A DNA stretch of 64,000 nucleotides from Umbilicaria muhlenbergii (taxonomy: Eukaryota > Ascomycota > Lecanoromycetes > Umbilicariales > Umbilicariaceae). The position numbers were made by a program, and so were the translations under genes. The notes below the pieces were generated by a model. It had not been told where the DNA came from, made no database searches, and saw only the letters and a list, made by a program, of their open reading frames with translations. Shown here piece by piece: positions 13,096 to 25,324 of this stretch (within the stretch, counting starts at the first letter, position 1; each line of letters opens with the position of its first letter). The stretch is from NCBI GenBank assembly GCA_000611775.1, contig KK106984.1, positions 712,364-776,363 on the forward strand, given 5' to 3'.

Positions 13096-13870
13096 AAGCT
13101 GTCACTGCGGGTCAGAGTGACACTGAGTCAGGCTGAGTCAAGCTGAGTCAGGCTGAGTCAGATGACAGTGTCTCAGTGATTTTGAATTCACCTTGACATG
13201 TCAGGTCAAAGCAGGTAATAAAGTAAGACACTGAAAATTTTACAAGACTCATCAAGCCTTTATACATGATGCATTCTATTCACACAAGGGTTAAAACTTT
13301 ACTTTTGCGCATTAAAGTTATCACTTATGCAGGTCAGAGTGATCTCAATTTAAGTTTCATGTTTTTATTACTACACTAATATCCTATCCTATAGAAACAA
13401 TTTAAACATTATCATTTAACATTACTTCTTCAGTCATCATGCTGCCTTGAAGCAGGTATGACTCTTGAATTCTGCATTTTAATGATATACAATGCAAGAT
13501 TTTCACCTGAATTAAGAAGTAAGAGATATTTTGTTAAAATTATATTTTTACTCTGAATAGTGACCTGCTTTCTGTGAATGATGAGCAAATTGATATCTGC
13601 GTAAGAGCATTAACTTTAGCATTACTTTGTATTTCAGACAATTTACTTTTAAAAAATAAAATCAACAACACCTCTGTTGACTTCTGCAACATCAGCAGAG
13701 CAGTCTTTTGTTAATGTATTTTTTTAACATTAATGTTCTGCATGCCTGACAGATCAATCATGATTTCATGTATTAAATGTTAAAATGCAGCTTTTAAAAT
13801 AAGCAGCTCTTTCATAAGCTGATAATGTTTAATTTCATGAAGAGTCTTCACTGCAAAAGGGCATTAACTT
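13096..13870. mobile_element. MITE-like unit F2
   Basis: Second tandem unit, beginning AAGCTGTCACTGCGGGTCAG. It is collinear with F1 throughout and differs mainly by transitions. The end is placed near GCATTAACTTCTGAC by comparison with F1 and is uncertain by about 15 bp. Confidence 0.7.
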
Positions 13871-15440
13871 CTGACATTATTAATTAATATGAGAAACTTA
13901 CTTCTTGACTTGATCTTTCACAAAATCTTTAATCACTCTGAGTGAGCAGGTCCTTTTCCTCAAGGTGCAGATTATGTAATTAATCATCATTGTGTTAAGT
14001 CTTTTTGATGCTTCTCTGCAACTTTATTCTTTGATGATTTATAGATCTTCACTGACTTTCTGACTTGATGAAGCTCATCTTTGAAAGGAGAAAAGACAAC
14101 TGATAGATGTTTAACTTCATTTTTAATACACATCATACTTCAGTTACCTAGTAGGCATTAACTTTCAGCATTATTATGAGTGTTGACTTGTCTAATTATA
14201 CTTGTGAAAAGTGATGAAGGCGTATGACTAGCTAGAAGAGGCAAGAGGTGCATTAAAAAAATATGTTGAATGTGACAGAGAGTGATGATTGTGACAGAGT
14301 GAATTAAAGGTGACTGAGTGTATTAAAGATGACAAAATATGTTGAAGATGATGAATTTTGAAGATGACAGAGTGCATTGAAGGTGATGAGTTTATTGAAG
14401 ATGATGAGATGTGTTGAAGTTGAAAAGATATGTTAAAGATGAAGAAGCATATTAAAAAGGTGTGTAAAATCTGAAGATAATAAAATATCAGTCATCAAGA
14501 ATGAATGCAGACATTATTTATGAGCATTATCTAACTGACAAGTATTTAAGTGAAGGACAACATGAAAAATATGCATTAAAAATAATGAGAGAAGTATGCA
14601 GAGCTTGAAGATCTGAAGAGAAGTAAACCTCTGTCAGCATGAATAAATATCACAGATATTATCTAAAAGCATTACTTAACTGAAACTTTAATAATGAGGT
14701 GTAGAAGAGGGATGCTAAAGTGCATGAAAAGAAGAACATGATCAGCTGCAGATTTCATGTCTGTAATCAAGTTGTTAAATCAACATAATGCTTTCAGTGT
14801 ATTCATTGTAGAGGCAGGATGTTGTGACATCAACATTTAACTTTCAGTGCATTCACTGCAGAGGTGAAATGCTGTGATATCAACACAAGTTTTCAGAAAC
14901 ATGATTGAAATACATAAATATAAACATTTCTTGTGCAACTCACCTCTGCTCATGTTATCATCATTTGATTTGCACTTCACCTCATCATTTAAATAATGTT
15001 GTAAGTTAATATCAACATCAAATTCTGTCTAGCAGCACTCTTAATCACATAAGCTTCAGTATCAAAATTCACAAGTTAAAGAATAACTTATTAATTATGC
15101 ATATTAACTCTCTTCAACATTCATCCTCCTTCATCATTTAGCAGCATGTCTCATTTCTTCAGGTATTACTCACATATCAATGATAATGATAATTATTAAC
15201 ATTTACTGTTTAACTCACATCACTTCTTCATCAGTACATCTGATCATCCGCTTTCTCACTCTTTTATGTCAGAAGCAAGGTAATGATCAAAGATAATACT
15301 CACATCATAAAAAACAGATCATTAACTTATGTAATAATGATGTAATTAAGTTTTTTCCTCACTTCATCATGATTAATCTACTTATCACGCCTCAGTGAGC
15401 AGGTTAATATAAGATAAGTGTTATATTAATCATTCTGCAA
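13871..15440. other. Unassigned AT-rich stretch with two short repeat arrays
   Basis: No gene is recognised. Two sub-features stand out: the degenerate minisatellite at about 14,250-14,475 and a two-unit direct repeat at about 14,765-14,890 (TTTCAGTGTATTCATTGTAGAGG against TTTCAGTGCATTCACTGCAGAGG). The minus strand of 13,880-14,130 reads as a Lys/Arg-rich frame with few stops, but nothing identifiable. Confidence 0.4.
14250..14475 (+). repeat. Degenerate minisatellite, roughly 25-30 bp unit
   Basis: Repeated GATGACAGAGTG...TTGAAGATGATG-like units of varying length. Units share GATGA, TGTTGAAG and GACAGAGTG blocks. No coding role is apparent. Confidence 0.5.
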
Positions 15441-15449
15441 AAGCACCTC

Positions 15450-16599
15450 AACAAATATAATCAGCATGAAAGCATGATCAGAAAGCAGCAAAAGCATTAT
15501 AATAAAATTAATAATCAAGTTATAATTGCACGTGCTAGAAACACAGATGAGCAGGTTAAGTTGAAATGTCATTGAAAAATATAAAAAATAACATCAGGTT
15601 GAAATGAAATGAGTCATGATGAACATCAAGCCTTATTGAAGAATGCTTAAGAAGTTGAGTTTATGAAATATTTCAAGAAGAAGTTGTCAGGTAAGATTAA
15701 TAAATAATGCTCATTTTATAAGTTATTTACACTTATAATGAAATGACTTGAACAAAATCTCATGAGTATTTGAAATGAAATTATTTTTAAGCATGAAGAT
15801 GTGAAAGATGAGTTTCTTCAAGCCTTGCTGCAAAAGAGTAGCAAAATTGAGCAGAACTTAACACACATCAATGAAAGAAATGATGATGATGAAGACATTA
15901 ATATTAATGATGAAGAGGATAAAGATGATGATGAAGATGACAACAAAGATGATGATGAAGATGATGATGAAGATGATGATGAAGATGATGATGAAGATGA
16001 TAATGAAGATGATGATGAAGATGATGATGATGCTGACACTGATGATAAAAAGAAAAAGATAAGCAGATATGAGCATTATTTACTGACATTACTTACTGAT
16101 CAATGAGTATAGATGTTAAAGGAGATTGAAGAGATAATTTTTAAGCATAATGTTTCAATTATGCAGCATCTTGAATGACTGATATATCATGTTGATTATA
16201 AATTATTGAAGCAAGTCAGCTCTGAGGTAATGCCTGAAGGTAATATTGATGAGCTTAATTTTAACATGAATACAGAACCTGAAAAAGAAGCTTATAAACT
16301 TTTAAAAAGATCTTCATTTTCCTGCATACATTACATGTGATGTTAATAAGTTGAAGGATGATTTAAAGACTAAGAACAATGTTCATGCAGCTGAAGAATC
16401 AATGAAGAAGAAAGTGCTGATTGAGAAGAAAATTATTAAAATGTTAAAAAATGATTCAATAGCAGATCATGAGCTTTTCATGAAGAACTTATTGATGTAT
16501 AATGAGGAGAACTTTGTGATGAATGCTATTAAAAAGAATGAGAGCTTGAAATTGAAGTATGAGAAGACATTTGCATCAGAAGAAGAAGCTGAAGCTTAA
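15450..16599 (+). pseudogene. Decayed unknown protein with acidic Asp/Glu tract
   Basis: A plus-strand frame can be followed from about 15,450 if TGA is read as a lost Trp: IARARNTDEQVKLKWHW, then open from 15,801 to 16,106, through an acidic tract (DDDEDDDEDD, about 15,880-16,040), then KKKKISRYEHYLLTLL. Near 16,310 the frame shifts to an open 16,351-16,599 segment that is rich in Lys/Glu and looks helical (KKKVLIEKKIIKMLK, KYEKTFASEEEAEA). The Asp/Glu tract is encoded by a GATGATGAAGAT microsatellite. I do not recognise the family. It lies just upstream of the hAT transposase and could be a second ORF of that element or a separate repeat-borne gene. Confidence that this was once coding is moderate; function is unknown. 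Confidence 0.5.
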
Positions 16600-17500
16600 T
16601 TTTTTTTTATTAATTGCACATTTATACAATAGATTCAGGTGTTATCTACTGACATTATCATTTACTCACTTTCATTGATGCATAATATCATGCTTTAACA
16701 TGAAAATTAAAGTCATGAGTTTATAATGAGAGGGTGTGTTTCTTCTAGTATATGATTATTTTTATTAAAGTGAGTAGCATGTTGAAATCTTGAATTTCAT
16801 TTAATCACAGCTGTTTCACAACTTCTTTTATTTTCATGATTTCTAGCATCTTTTTAATTACTTGATCTTATAAGCTGAAGATGAATGAGCTTAATATTTT
16901 TTAACAGATCATCATAAGTCACTGCAAGATTATTTATAAGATGATCATCATCTTTGTTGCATAAACAGGCTTTTTCATGCATCATAAATATGATCAAATA
17001 TTAATACTGCAGAGTTACACGTAACATGATGATTATCTTTGATGAGCAAAAGAATGTTTTGATGCAAAGTATGCATAATCTGATATCTGTTCAATTACAC
17101 TGCAGGGTTACACATGCCTCATACATGTATTTTAATCATTATTTTTCAGCATTATCTTTCAAGAGTAAAGGGGGTTTTCTGTGTAACATATTTATTCAAC
17201 ATCTTTTTTAATATGTATATAAGTGTAGTTATTCTTTACACAACAATATCTTCTTTCTCAAATCACTCATCACTGCAATTTCTGCATACACTTCTATTAA
17301 TATGTTTTAATATGATAATGACTTTTCTCTCTCAGAAGCAGAAGAAATTCTCATCTCTCTTTCATAATCACAAACCTCTCAGAAATCTGAGGATGCTTAA
17401 ATTTTATCTCATGCTCTTTAAAATCTATCATCACTTATTGCACTTCAATGCAACACTCTCAAGACACATGTTTTCTGAAAAAGTGACAAGCAATATGTGA
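16600..17500. other. AT-rich spacer, no gene recognised
   Basis: A plus-strand open stretch at 17,114-17,500 is hydrophobic and low in complexity. I see no family signature, and it may be an out-of-frame part of the following transposase region or plain AT-rich DNA. No terminal inverted repeat for the hAT element was located here. Confidence 0.35.
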
Positions 17501-17549
17501 AACTCTTTCATGAGTGATGAAAGTCAACCCTACATGATCTTCACACTCA

Positions 17550-20300
17550 TAACAAACTGAAAGGCAATTTTAAACAAAGATTCATTACTCAGTCCTTCAA
17601 CTACTGAAACCTATTTGAGCAGGTTGCAGTCATGCAGAGTGAAAAGTTAAATTTATAATGCAAGTTTTATCAAGCTGTCATCAATCACCTGAATATGAAG
17701 AACACTGATTTCAGCATTATGAAAAAGTATTTGCATTCAGACTGCTGCAAGATATCACTTAAGTGAAAGCATTCACAATCTACACTGAATGAACTGTTGC
17801 AGTCAACAGTAAGTATATTTCTTTTTATGTATTACCTTTCTTATCAGTATTAATGCTGAAAGTTAATGCTCTTATGATATTCCTTAGAAATAAACAGTAC
17901 GCAACCTTGACATTTTAATATACATGAAGAAGACCTTCAAACAGCAAATCATTAATGCATTCATATCTATGAACACCTTCTTTTAATTCATTGAGAACAA
18001 GCAGCTTCATATCACTCTTATGATGCTTTAAGATGACATTCAGATATCTTGCTGCAATAAAATCTGAAACCTTGTCACAGATCAATATCAAAAAGTGATG
18101 CTCACTGTACAAGAGAGTCTTGCTCAGACAAATAATAAAGTGTCATTGACTTTGAACTGTTGATCTCATAATCACTTATCCTTCTTGGTGATTACTGCCT
18201 ATTACATTGATAATAACTGAAACTACAATGAGGCCTTATTGAGATTTGAGCATGTAAATGAGTCACATATTGAAATCACTTTGACAGATCACATTCTTAA
18301 TGTTTTAAAAATCTTTAAAATCAAGAACAAGCTCTTCATTATTATTATAAATAACATCTTTAATAACATCATTATGTGCACACATCTGAAGTCAGTCTTG
18401 AGTGATGATCATGATATTTAATGAGACAATGCTGAAATAATAATATCATGCATGACATATATTTTAGCTCTTGCTGTCAAGGCTTTACTGAGGTCACTTG
18501 ATGTGAACATTAAAAATGATTATTATGTGAAGATATAAAATGTGAACAAGTTGACAAAAATTTAAGAAAAGATATCTTTGATCAACATCATGCAAAAAGC
18601 AAGTGAAATGATAATGCTCATTAATAATGCCTGAATGTTAACAATATGTGACAGATTTAATATCTTTCAATTGTAATCAATTCTTCCTCACAGAGATTTA
18701 AATGATTTGCAGATATTCAACAGTAAGTTTATGTAAACAGCTTAAATTAAAAACCTCTTCAAATGATTTAAAATGTCAAGATGTGATGAAATTTCACATA
18801 TGACATGCTTTTTTAAACTTATATTTTATGAGAGACCCTGCGCAACTTTATTTTTAATGAACAAGATAAAAAGCTCTGAGTTTTTATAATCATTAATTTA
18901 GAATAAAAACAGGTTCATTATCTTTTAACATTATTAAAGTCATTTAAAAACTGAACTGCAGCACTTTTAAAAATTACTGAAGTTATAATACATAAAACCT
19001 GATATGTGTACAATCAACTCATCAGTCACATTGCAGATCACTATCACTGAGTGCAGCTGAAAATCACTTTTTAAAAACATGAACTGATCACTGCCCTGAA
19101 AGCCTGTCAAGATAAGTTAAGGGATTATTATGAAAGTTCACAGGCAAGTTAATGATGAATTTATAATCTTGCAATTATTTTAAACTCATCATGTAAAATG
19201 ATTAAATATAAAATAACTTCAATGCATATATCTGCTTAATCATGACTAATGCATCATAAGAGAAGGAAGTAACAAAATCTTAAAAAATTAAATGAAATCA
19301 ACAGTTTCAAGACTACTACAATTTACATTACTTAAAATATGAGAGTCTGACTATGAACCTGATTATCACTGCAGGTCAGTCACAGAATATGAATTTTAAC
19401 ACATTAATTAAACAGACAGAGCTGAAGGATTAATAATGAATAAATATTTAAAATGATATCTTTAAGTATCTTTTCACATCAGTCAATTATGTTAATGATT
19501 TATTAAAGATAATGCTTAAAGATAATGCTGATATGAGGCTTAAATTAATTACATCATTAAATGTGAAGTGTCAACTACAGTGATCTTAAAGGTTTCTTTC
19601 AGATGACAAGAGATGTTCTTGCTGTATATGTCTTTAAAGTAAATGTGAAATGTATCTTCAATATAATTAAAGACATCTGCAATTGACAGCATGAATATCT
19701 GAGCACTGAGATTATATGTATGCTCTGTTTAATCAAGTATTATGAGTGAAACACCTTGTTGAACAATCTCATTGATGATGATGATAATGATGAGGAAGTC
19801 AGTGCCTTTGAAATTTAAGTTCAAGAAGCCTCTGTTCTGAATGAGTTAATTATAACAGATGATGAGGAGGCTTATAAGTTCATGAAGACATTTTAATGAA
19901 GGAAGCTTACCTCTGTCAAGTGTAAAACAGTGATAATGAACAGTGATAATCATGATGAGTCTGACATGAACAATTCAAATGATATGAAAGTAAATGAACT
20001 TACTGATATGCATCAGATGAGGGTGAAAACAGAGTAAAGTGATGATTTAAACACTTTTATTATGATTGAAGATATGTCAGAGGGCAGAGAGCAAGATGAT
20101 TTTAACATGTTTTTATCATTTAATAACCTGATGACCTCCCTCACTTCAGCATGAATGAGTGAAGCTCAGAGAAAATCAACTGCAGTCAGTTGAAGCAAGC
20201 AACTTATGAATTCAACATATGAATAATACATTATTATCAGCATCAGTCAATCAGTATTGCTGTCTGCAGATCAACATCAAGTTACATTATAAGATCAATT
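17550..20300 (+). pseudogene. Decayed hAT-family transposase
   Basis: Reading through TGA as lost Trp gives hAT hallmarks in order. A BED-finger-like segment lies around 17,640-17,800. A core with HNHLSFLVITAYYIDN (about 18,170-18,220) is followed by LRFEHVNESHIEITLTDHIL (18,239 onward) and KIKNKLF, then the NN pair before the C-T-H-L-K-S segment. WDNAE...LALAVKALLRSL follows at about 18,420-18,500. This matches the hAT order: the G-F--v--SHTGENIA block, the DNASNN block, then H-iNLvVqalLk. Downstream, 18,640-19,150 resembles the all-helical insertion. The last part (19,760-20,150) is acidic. Frame breaks and stops are frequent, so it is inactive. Terminal inverted repeats and an 8-bp target duplication were not found. 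Confidence 0.75.
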
Positions 20301-20619
20301 ATAAATACAGTCTACAAAGCTAAAAAGAGTATACAGTCATTGCAAATTTTAAATAGACATTACCTTTGAGCATTACCTTTGAACATTACTTTTTTAACAT
20401 ATCATGTTTTTCTCTGTGTTTGCACAGTGCTCACAATGTATAATATCAGTCTTTGCAGATTAATAATTCAATTATAAATATATAAGAGTATTCAATTATC
20501 ACAATACCTGCCTTTAATAACAACACAATGCAAAGCTGTGATAATATGAGAAGAAAAGTAATATTATTACTTATATTAAACTTACTACTGTTATGATGAT
20601 TGAGCAATTTTAACTGTAT
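20301..20619. other. AT-rich spacer
   Basis: No gene or clear repeat boundary is seen between the end of the hAT coding remnant and the E fragment. Confidence 0.4.
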
Positions 20620-20765
20620 ATGATTAATTCAGTGTTCATGTGAGTACCTTAGGGTTGACCTGGTTGACCACTGAATATCAGGTTCATGAAGGGGCTGAAC
20701 TTATAAGTTAAATTCTTGATCATTGACCTGACCTGACCTGACTCAACCTGACTCAAATGACAGCC
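20620..20765 (-). mobile_element. MITE E, truncated copy E0a
   Basis: A 146-bp piece of the E element in minus orientation, ending ...AATGACAGCC. It joins head to head, across TA, with copy E0b, making a palindromic junction AAATGACAGCCTAGTCATTT. The inner part of the element is missing. Confidence 0.75.
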
Positions 20766-20767
20766 TA

Positions 20768-21412
20768 GTCATTTGAGTCAGGTCAGGTCAGGTTCATGAT
20801 TAAAGACTTAACTCATAAGTTCAGTCCTTTCATGAACCTGATATTCAGTGGTCAATCAGGTCAACTCTGAGGTACTCATATGAATACTGAATTAACTCAA
20901 TGCAGCTAAAAAAAAGCTTAATTTTAAGTGAGGAACTTCAAAAAGTTGTTGAAGTTACAAGGTAATGAGCTTATCAGATATCATATTATAAGTGATTTTT
21001 TTGCGCAACACATATAAGTTGTAGAGCTCAATACGCCCGTCAATTCTATGCAAAAATTATCAAAAATGGATCACGGCGCATTGAGTTGTGTGGGTTTGAA
21101 GTTCAGGGTGGCGAACATCATTAATTAATCAACTTCATAAAAGTGTCAACTTTCAAACTCACATAACTTAATGCGCAGTGATCCGTTTTTGATGGTTTTT
21201 ACACAGAATTGACGGGGGCATTGAGTTCTATAATATTTAAAATTATGAAAGGGTTTAGCTCTAATTATTGCAGCTCTCAGTGTCTTAATTACTCTCAGTG
21301 TCTGCTTTCAATACCCGCCCTGACCTGACATGTCAAGGTGAGTTCAAAATCACTGAGACACTGTCACTTGACTCAGCTTGACTCAGTGTCACCTTGACTC
21401 ATGATGACAGCT
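20768..21412 (+). mobile_element. MITE E, copy E0b
   Basis: A 645-bp E copy lacking the first bases of its terminal repeat. It contains a large imperfect palindrome (arms about 21,020-21,100 and 21,148-21,233) built from CTCAATACGCCCGTCAATTC and its complement. Its right end reads GATGACAGCTTA, a transition variant of TGACAGCCT. The second LINE begins right after it. CpG is retained in the palindrome arms (GGATCACGGCGCATT), unlike the surrounding DNA. Confidence 0.8.
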
Positions 21413-24400
21413 TAAAGGTGCTAGTAGCAACAGTTACTATTTTTAAGTCACAAAATACTTTAACATAATTCTCACTGCAGTAAAAGAAAGCAGTGCAGAA
21501 GAGTTATTACAACATAAAAATATTTAAGAGCCAGAATTAAACTTGAATTTAGTTCACATTCAAAAAGATCAGAAATGGTACAAGATAATTTTACATGAAT
21601 TATTCACAGAGATTTTCAACAATGCAGCAATTGCTAAAAGATGAGGTTGAGATCTTTAATAAAGATTTAAAACTGATGTGCAAATCAAGCTGAATATTTA
21701 CAGCAGAGAGTAAAAAAATTTAAAAAGCATTCATCTGCAGTCATTGCCTTTACAAGCAGCCAAGAGGCTGAAAAAGCCTTGAGAACCAAATTAATTATGA
21801 CTGAAAATTCACTACATATTATGCAATACACAGACTGCAAACCGTATGAGCAATGCATCAAATGTCAAGGATTTAATCACACACAGCATAAGTGCATGCA
21901 TGAAGTCAAATACCAAATATGTGCTGAAAATCATTATACCAGGAAGCACACATGCTTTATTTACAAAAAAGAACAAGAAATATGTGATCACACAATAATA
22001 AAGTGTGTAAATTGCAAAGAAAATCATCAGGTGAATAGTAAAGACTGTGAATATTATAAAGCAGTTGAACTTTATTCAGCAGATAAAGACTCTTTAGTCA
22101 TGAATAAATAATGTGTAATATAAACACACAACATTCAAACACAGACCTGTAGGAATTACTTAAAATACAGATTTTTCAACATAACTGCAATAAATCAACA
22201 AATGTCATGCAATCATGTCTAAAAGCTGCGGTGGGGAAAATAAATATTATGTTAATTCAAGAATCATGAATTGAGTTAAATAACAATATTATTTCACACT
22301 CAGCATTTATTAGCATTATCTCAACATCAGAACTCAGATTATGAGTTTTAACATTTATTACAAAAGTAAACAAAGGAATAAAATACACACCTAGATCAGA
22401 TATATCAAAGGATGCAGATTTACAAGCTTTGTTTATTTCTGCATCAAATTTAAAAGAAATTCTACTGTTGAATGTATATAATGAAAGGTCTCTTCAGCCT
22501 GAATTAAATACATGAACAATGAAAAGAGCATTAAGTTAAATAAGTGCAACAACTAGAACATTAATTTGTAAAGACTTTAATGCACATCATGCATGATGAA
22601 ATTCTATAATCACAGAGGCAAAAAATGCAGAAAGTTTATTACAATGACTGCAAACAAATCACTGTGATTTAGTCAATATATTAGATGTCATGATATTCAT
22701 CAGACATATTGTAAACAGATAATATTCATTAGTTTTAAACTTAACATTTGCAACAAATCAATTAATACCAGAAATAATTGATTGGCAAGTTAATGAAGAA
22801 GTGTATACTGATTCAGATCATGAAGTTATTCAGTTTTTCATAATTACTGAAAACCTTACATTAGTGAAAAGTTCATTCAACGCGCTGTTCAACATACAAA
22901 AAGTGGATTGAGAGAACTTTACAAAGAAATTACAGCAAAATGCAAAAGCAATAAGTTTAAATCAATCATTAAAACAAATGACTGAAAACTTAAGAGACTT
23001 AATTATACAAACTGCAGAAAACAATATTTCTAAACATAAATCATGCAACAAATTTAAAGTGTAATGAACAGAAGACCTCATCAGGCTGAGAAAAAAAATA
23101 TCAACAGCAAAAAGACATTACAACAAAAGAAATCAATCTGAAAGACAGTGAATTAAATTCACAAAAAGCAGATCTGAGTACTTTCAAGTTATAAAAAATG
23201 CAAAACAAAAATCTTGAACAACATTTCTTACAAAAGCAAGTGAAAAAGATGTATTTCAAGCATATAAATACATAAAGCCACGACTTATAAAGAAAATACC
23301 ATCAATACAAGATCAAAATGATAGATTATGTCAGGATTTTCAAGACAAATGTTAAGCATTCATTATAGCAATGTATTCAGAACCTTCTACAGCTGAAATT
23401 AAGAATAATCAAGACACAATACATGTAAATTGATCAAACTTAACAGAAAATAAAATTAAACAAGTTATATTTACATTCTCTGCAAAGAAAGCACCTGAAT
23501 CAGATGATATTTCCTTTGCTATTATTTAAAAAACATATCAGGCAATATCAGAATTAATGTTTATAATTTTTAAATAATTAATTCAAGCAGGCTTTCACCT
23601 GAAATGCTGATGTCAAGGCATGAGTGTTATTTTAAAAAAGCTGAGAAAGTCAGATTATTCAAAATCAAAAGCTTACAGAATAATTACATTATTAAACTGT
23701 TTAAACAAAGTGACAGAGAAAATCATGACAACTAGATTATCATATTTAAGTCAAGTCACAAACTTATTAAATCAAGATTAAACTAAAGAAAGAAAACAAA
23801 AATCAGCAATTAATGCAATATTAACCTTAACACATGATATAGAATCAGCTCAAAACAAAGGAAATGTTTTATCATGTTTATTATTAAACATCAAGGGAGC
23901 TTTTGATCATGTATCATTACTGCAATTACTCTCAATTATGAAGAAATTGAAGTTGTCAGTACAAATACAATCATGAACAAATCCTTTTTAGAAAATAGAA
24001 AATCAGGATTAACCTTTAATGATAAAAGACAAGAAATGCAAAATATCAAGACAGGAATTTCACAAGAATCATTAATATCCTCAATACTGTTTTTGATATA
24101 TATAAGGCATTTATTCTCAAAGATCAAGGCTAAATTCTCAGACATGAAAAAACTCAGCTATATAAATGATGTGACATTATATATTACTGAAAAATCAGCT
24201 GCAGAAAATTGCTTAAAATTATAATCAGCAGCTGAAACAGCCTTCTTATGAGCAGAAACAAATGCAGTACAGTTTAATAACAGTAAATCTGAATTAATTC
24301 ACTTTGAAAAGTTGAGAAAACCTGCAGAAAACAGTATTACATTATTAAATGACACAGTGATAAAATTAGTCAAAGAAGTCAAGTGGTTAAGAGTTTAATT

Positions 24401-24663
24401 AAACAGAAAACTGAACTTCAAAACACATGTTTAAAAAAAATATCTACAGTGATCAGAGTAATGCACTTAATCAATAAATTAACAAATTCAGAATGAGGTT
24501 TTTCAGCTAAAAATGCAAAACAACTTTATCAAGTATGCATTACATCAATTAGTGACTACAGGTCAGAAATTTGATGAAAAAATAAAAAAAATCACTTAAA
24601 ACAATTAGAAAAATTGCAAAACTCAGCATTACACAAGATCTTAAAAGCTTTTAGAACTTCTCT
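21413..24663 (+). mobile_element. LINE (Tad1/I-like): end of ORF1, endonuclease and reverse transcriptase
   Basis: Begins inside ORF1, at the point equivalent to 11,747. The open piece 21,779-22,111 carries three zinc-knuckle-like motifs (CIKCQGFNHTQHKC; CAENHYTRKHTC; CVNCKENHQVNSKDC). ORF2 follows from about 22,230. An APE-type endonuclease is indicated by MLIQES near the start, CKDFNAHHAWW (about 22,565-22,610) and SDHEVI. The RT runs from about 23,450, with KKAPESDDISFAII, SKAYRIITLLNCLNK, NIKGAFDHVS, GISQESLISSILFLIYI and SYINDVTLYI. The last motif is expected to be (Y/F)(V/A)DD, so one Asp has become Asn. It stops at 24,663 within AFRTS, where MITE E1 is inserted. More TGG codons survive here than in the chromoviruses. 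Confidence 0.85.
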
Positions 24664-25324
24664 AAACTGTCATTTGAGTCAAGTCAAGTCAGGTTCATGA
24701 TTAAAGACTTGACTCACAGGTTCAGCCCCTTCACGGATCTGATATTCAGTGGTCAACTGAGTTAACCCTGAGGTACTCACATGAACACTGAACTAACTCA
24801 ATGCAGCTAGAAAAAAGCTTAATTTTAAGTGAGGAACTTCAAAAAGTTGATGAAGTCACAAGGTAATGAGCTTATCAGATATCACATTGTAAGTGATTTT
24901 TTTGCGCAACACATATAAGTTGTAGAGCACAATGCGCCCGTCAATTCTATGCAAAAATTATCAAAAACGGATCACGGCGCATTGAGTTGTGTGAGTTTGA
25001 AGTTCAGGGTGGTGAACATCATCAATCAATCAACTTCATGAAAGTGTCAACTTTCAAACTCACATAACTTAATGCGCAGTGATCCGTTTTTGATGGTTTT
25101 TACACAGAATTGACGGGGGCATTGAGCTCTATAATATCTGAAATTATAAAAGGGTTTAGTCTTAATTATTGCAGCTCTCAGTGTTTTAATTACCCTCAGT
25201 GTCTGCTTTCAATACCCGCCCTGACCTGACATGTCAAGATGAGTTCAAAATCACTGAGACACTGTCACTTGACCTGATCTGACTCAGCCTGACTCAGTGT
25301 CACCCTGACTCATGATGACAGCCT
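24664..25324 (+). mobile_element. MITE E, copy E1
   Basis: 661 bp, beginning AAACTGTCA (decayed AGGCTGTCA) and ending TGACAGCCT. The left flank AACTTCTCT (24,655-24,663) is matched by the complement of AGGGAAGTT (26,402-26,410) next to E2, giving a 9-10 bp target duplication with a C/T difference. TIRs plus a 9-10 bp duplication suggest a Mutator-like non-autonomous element (inference). The internal palindrome has arms at about 24,919-25,000 and 25,048-25,133. Confidence 0.85.

Noticed and set aside
15818-16089. Poly-Ser, poly-Ile, poly-His and Met/Lys frames overlapping the GATGATGAAGAT tract
   Set aside because: They are alternative frames of one microsatellite. Only the acidic frame continues into non-repetitive coding-like sequence.
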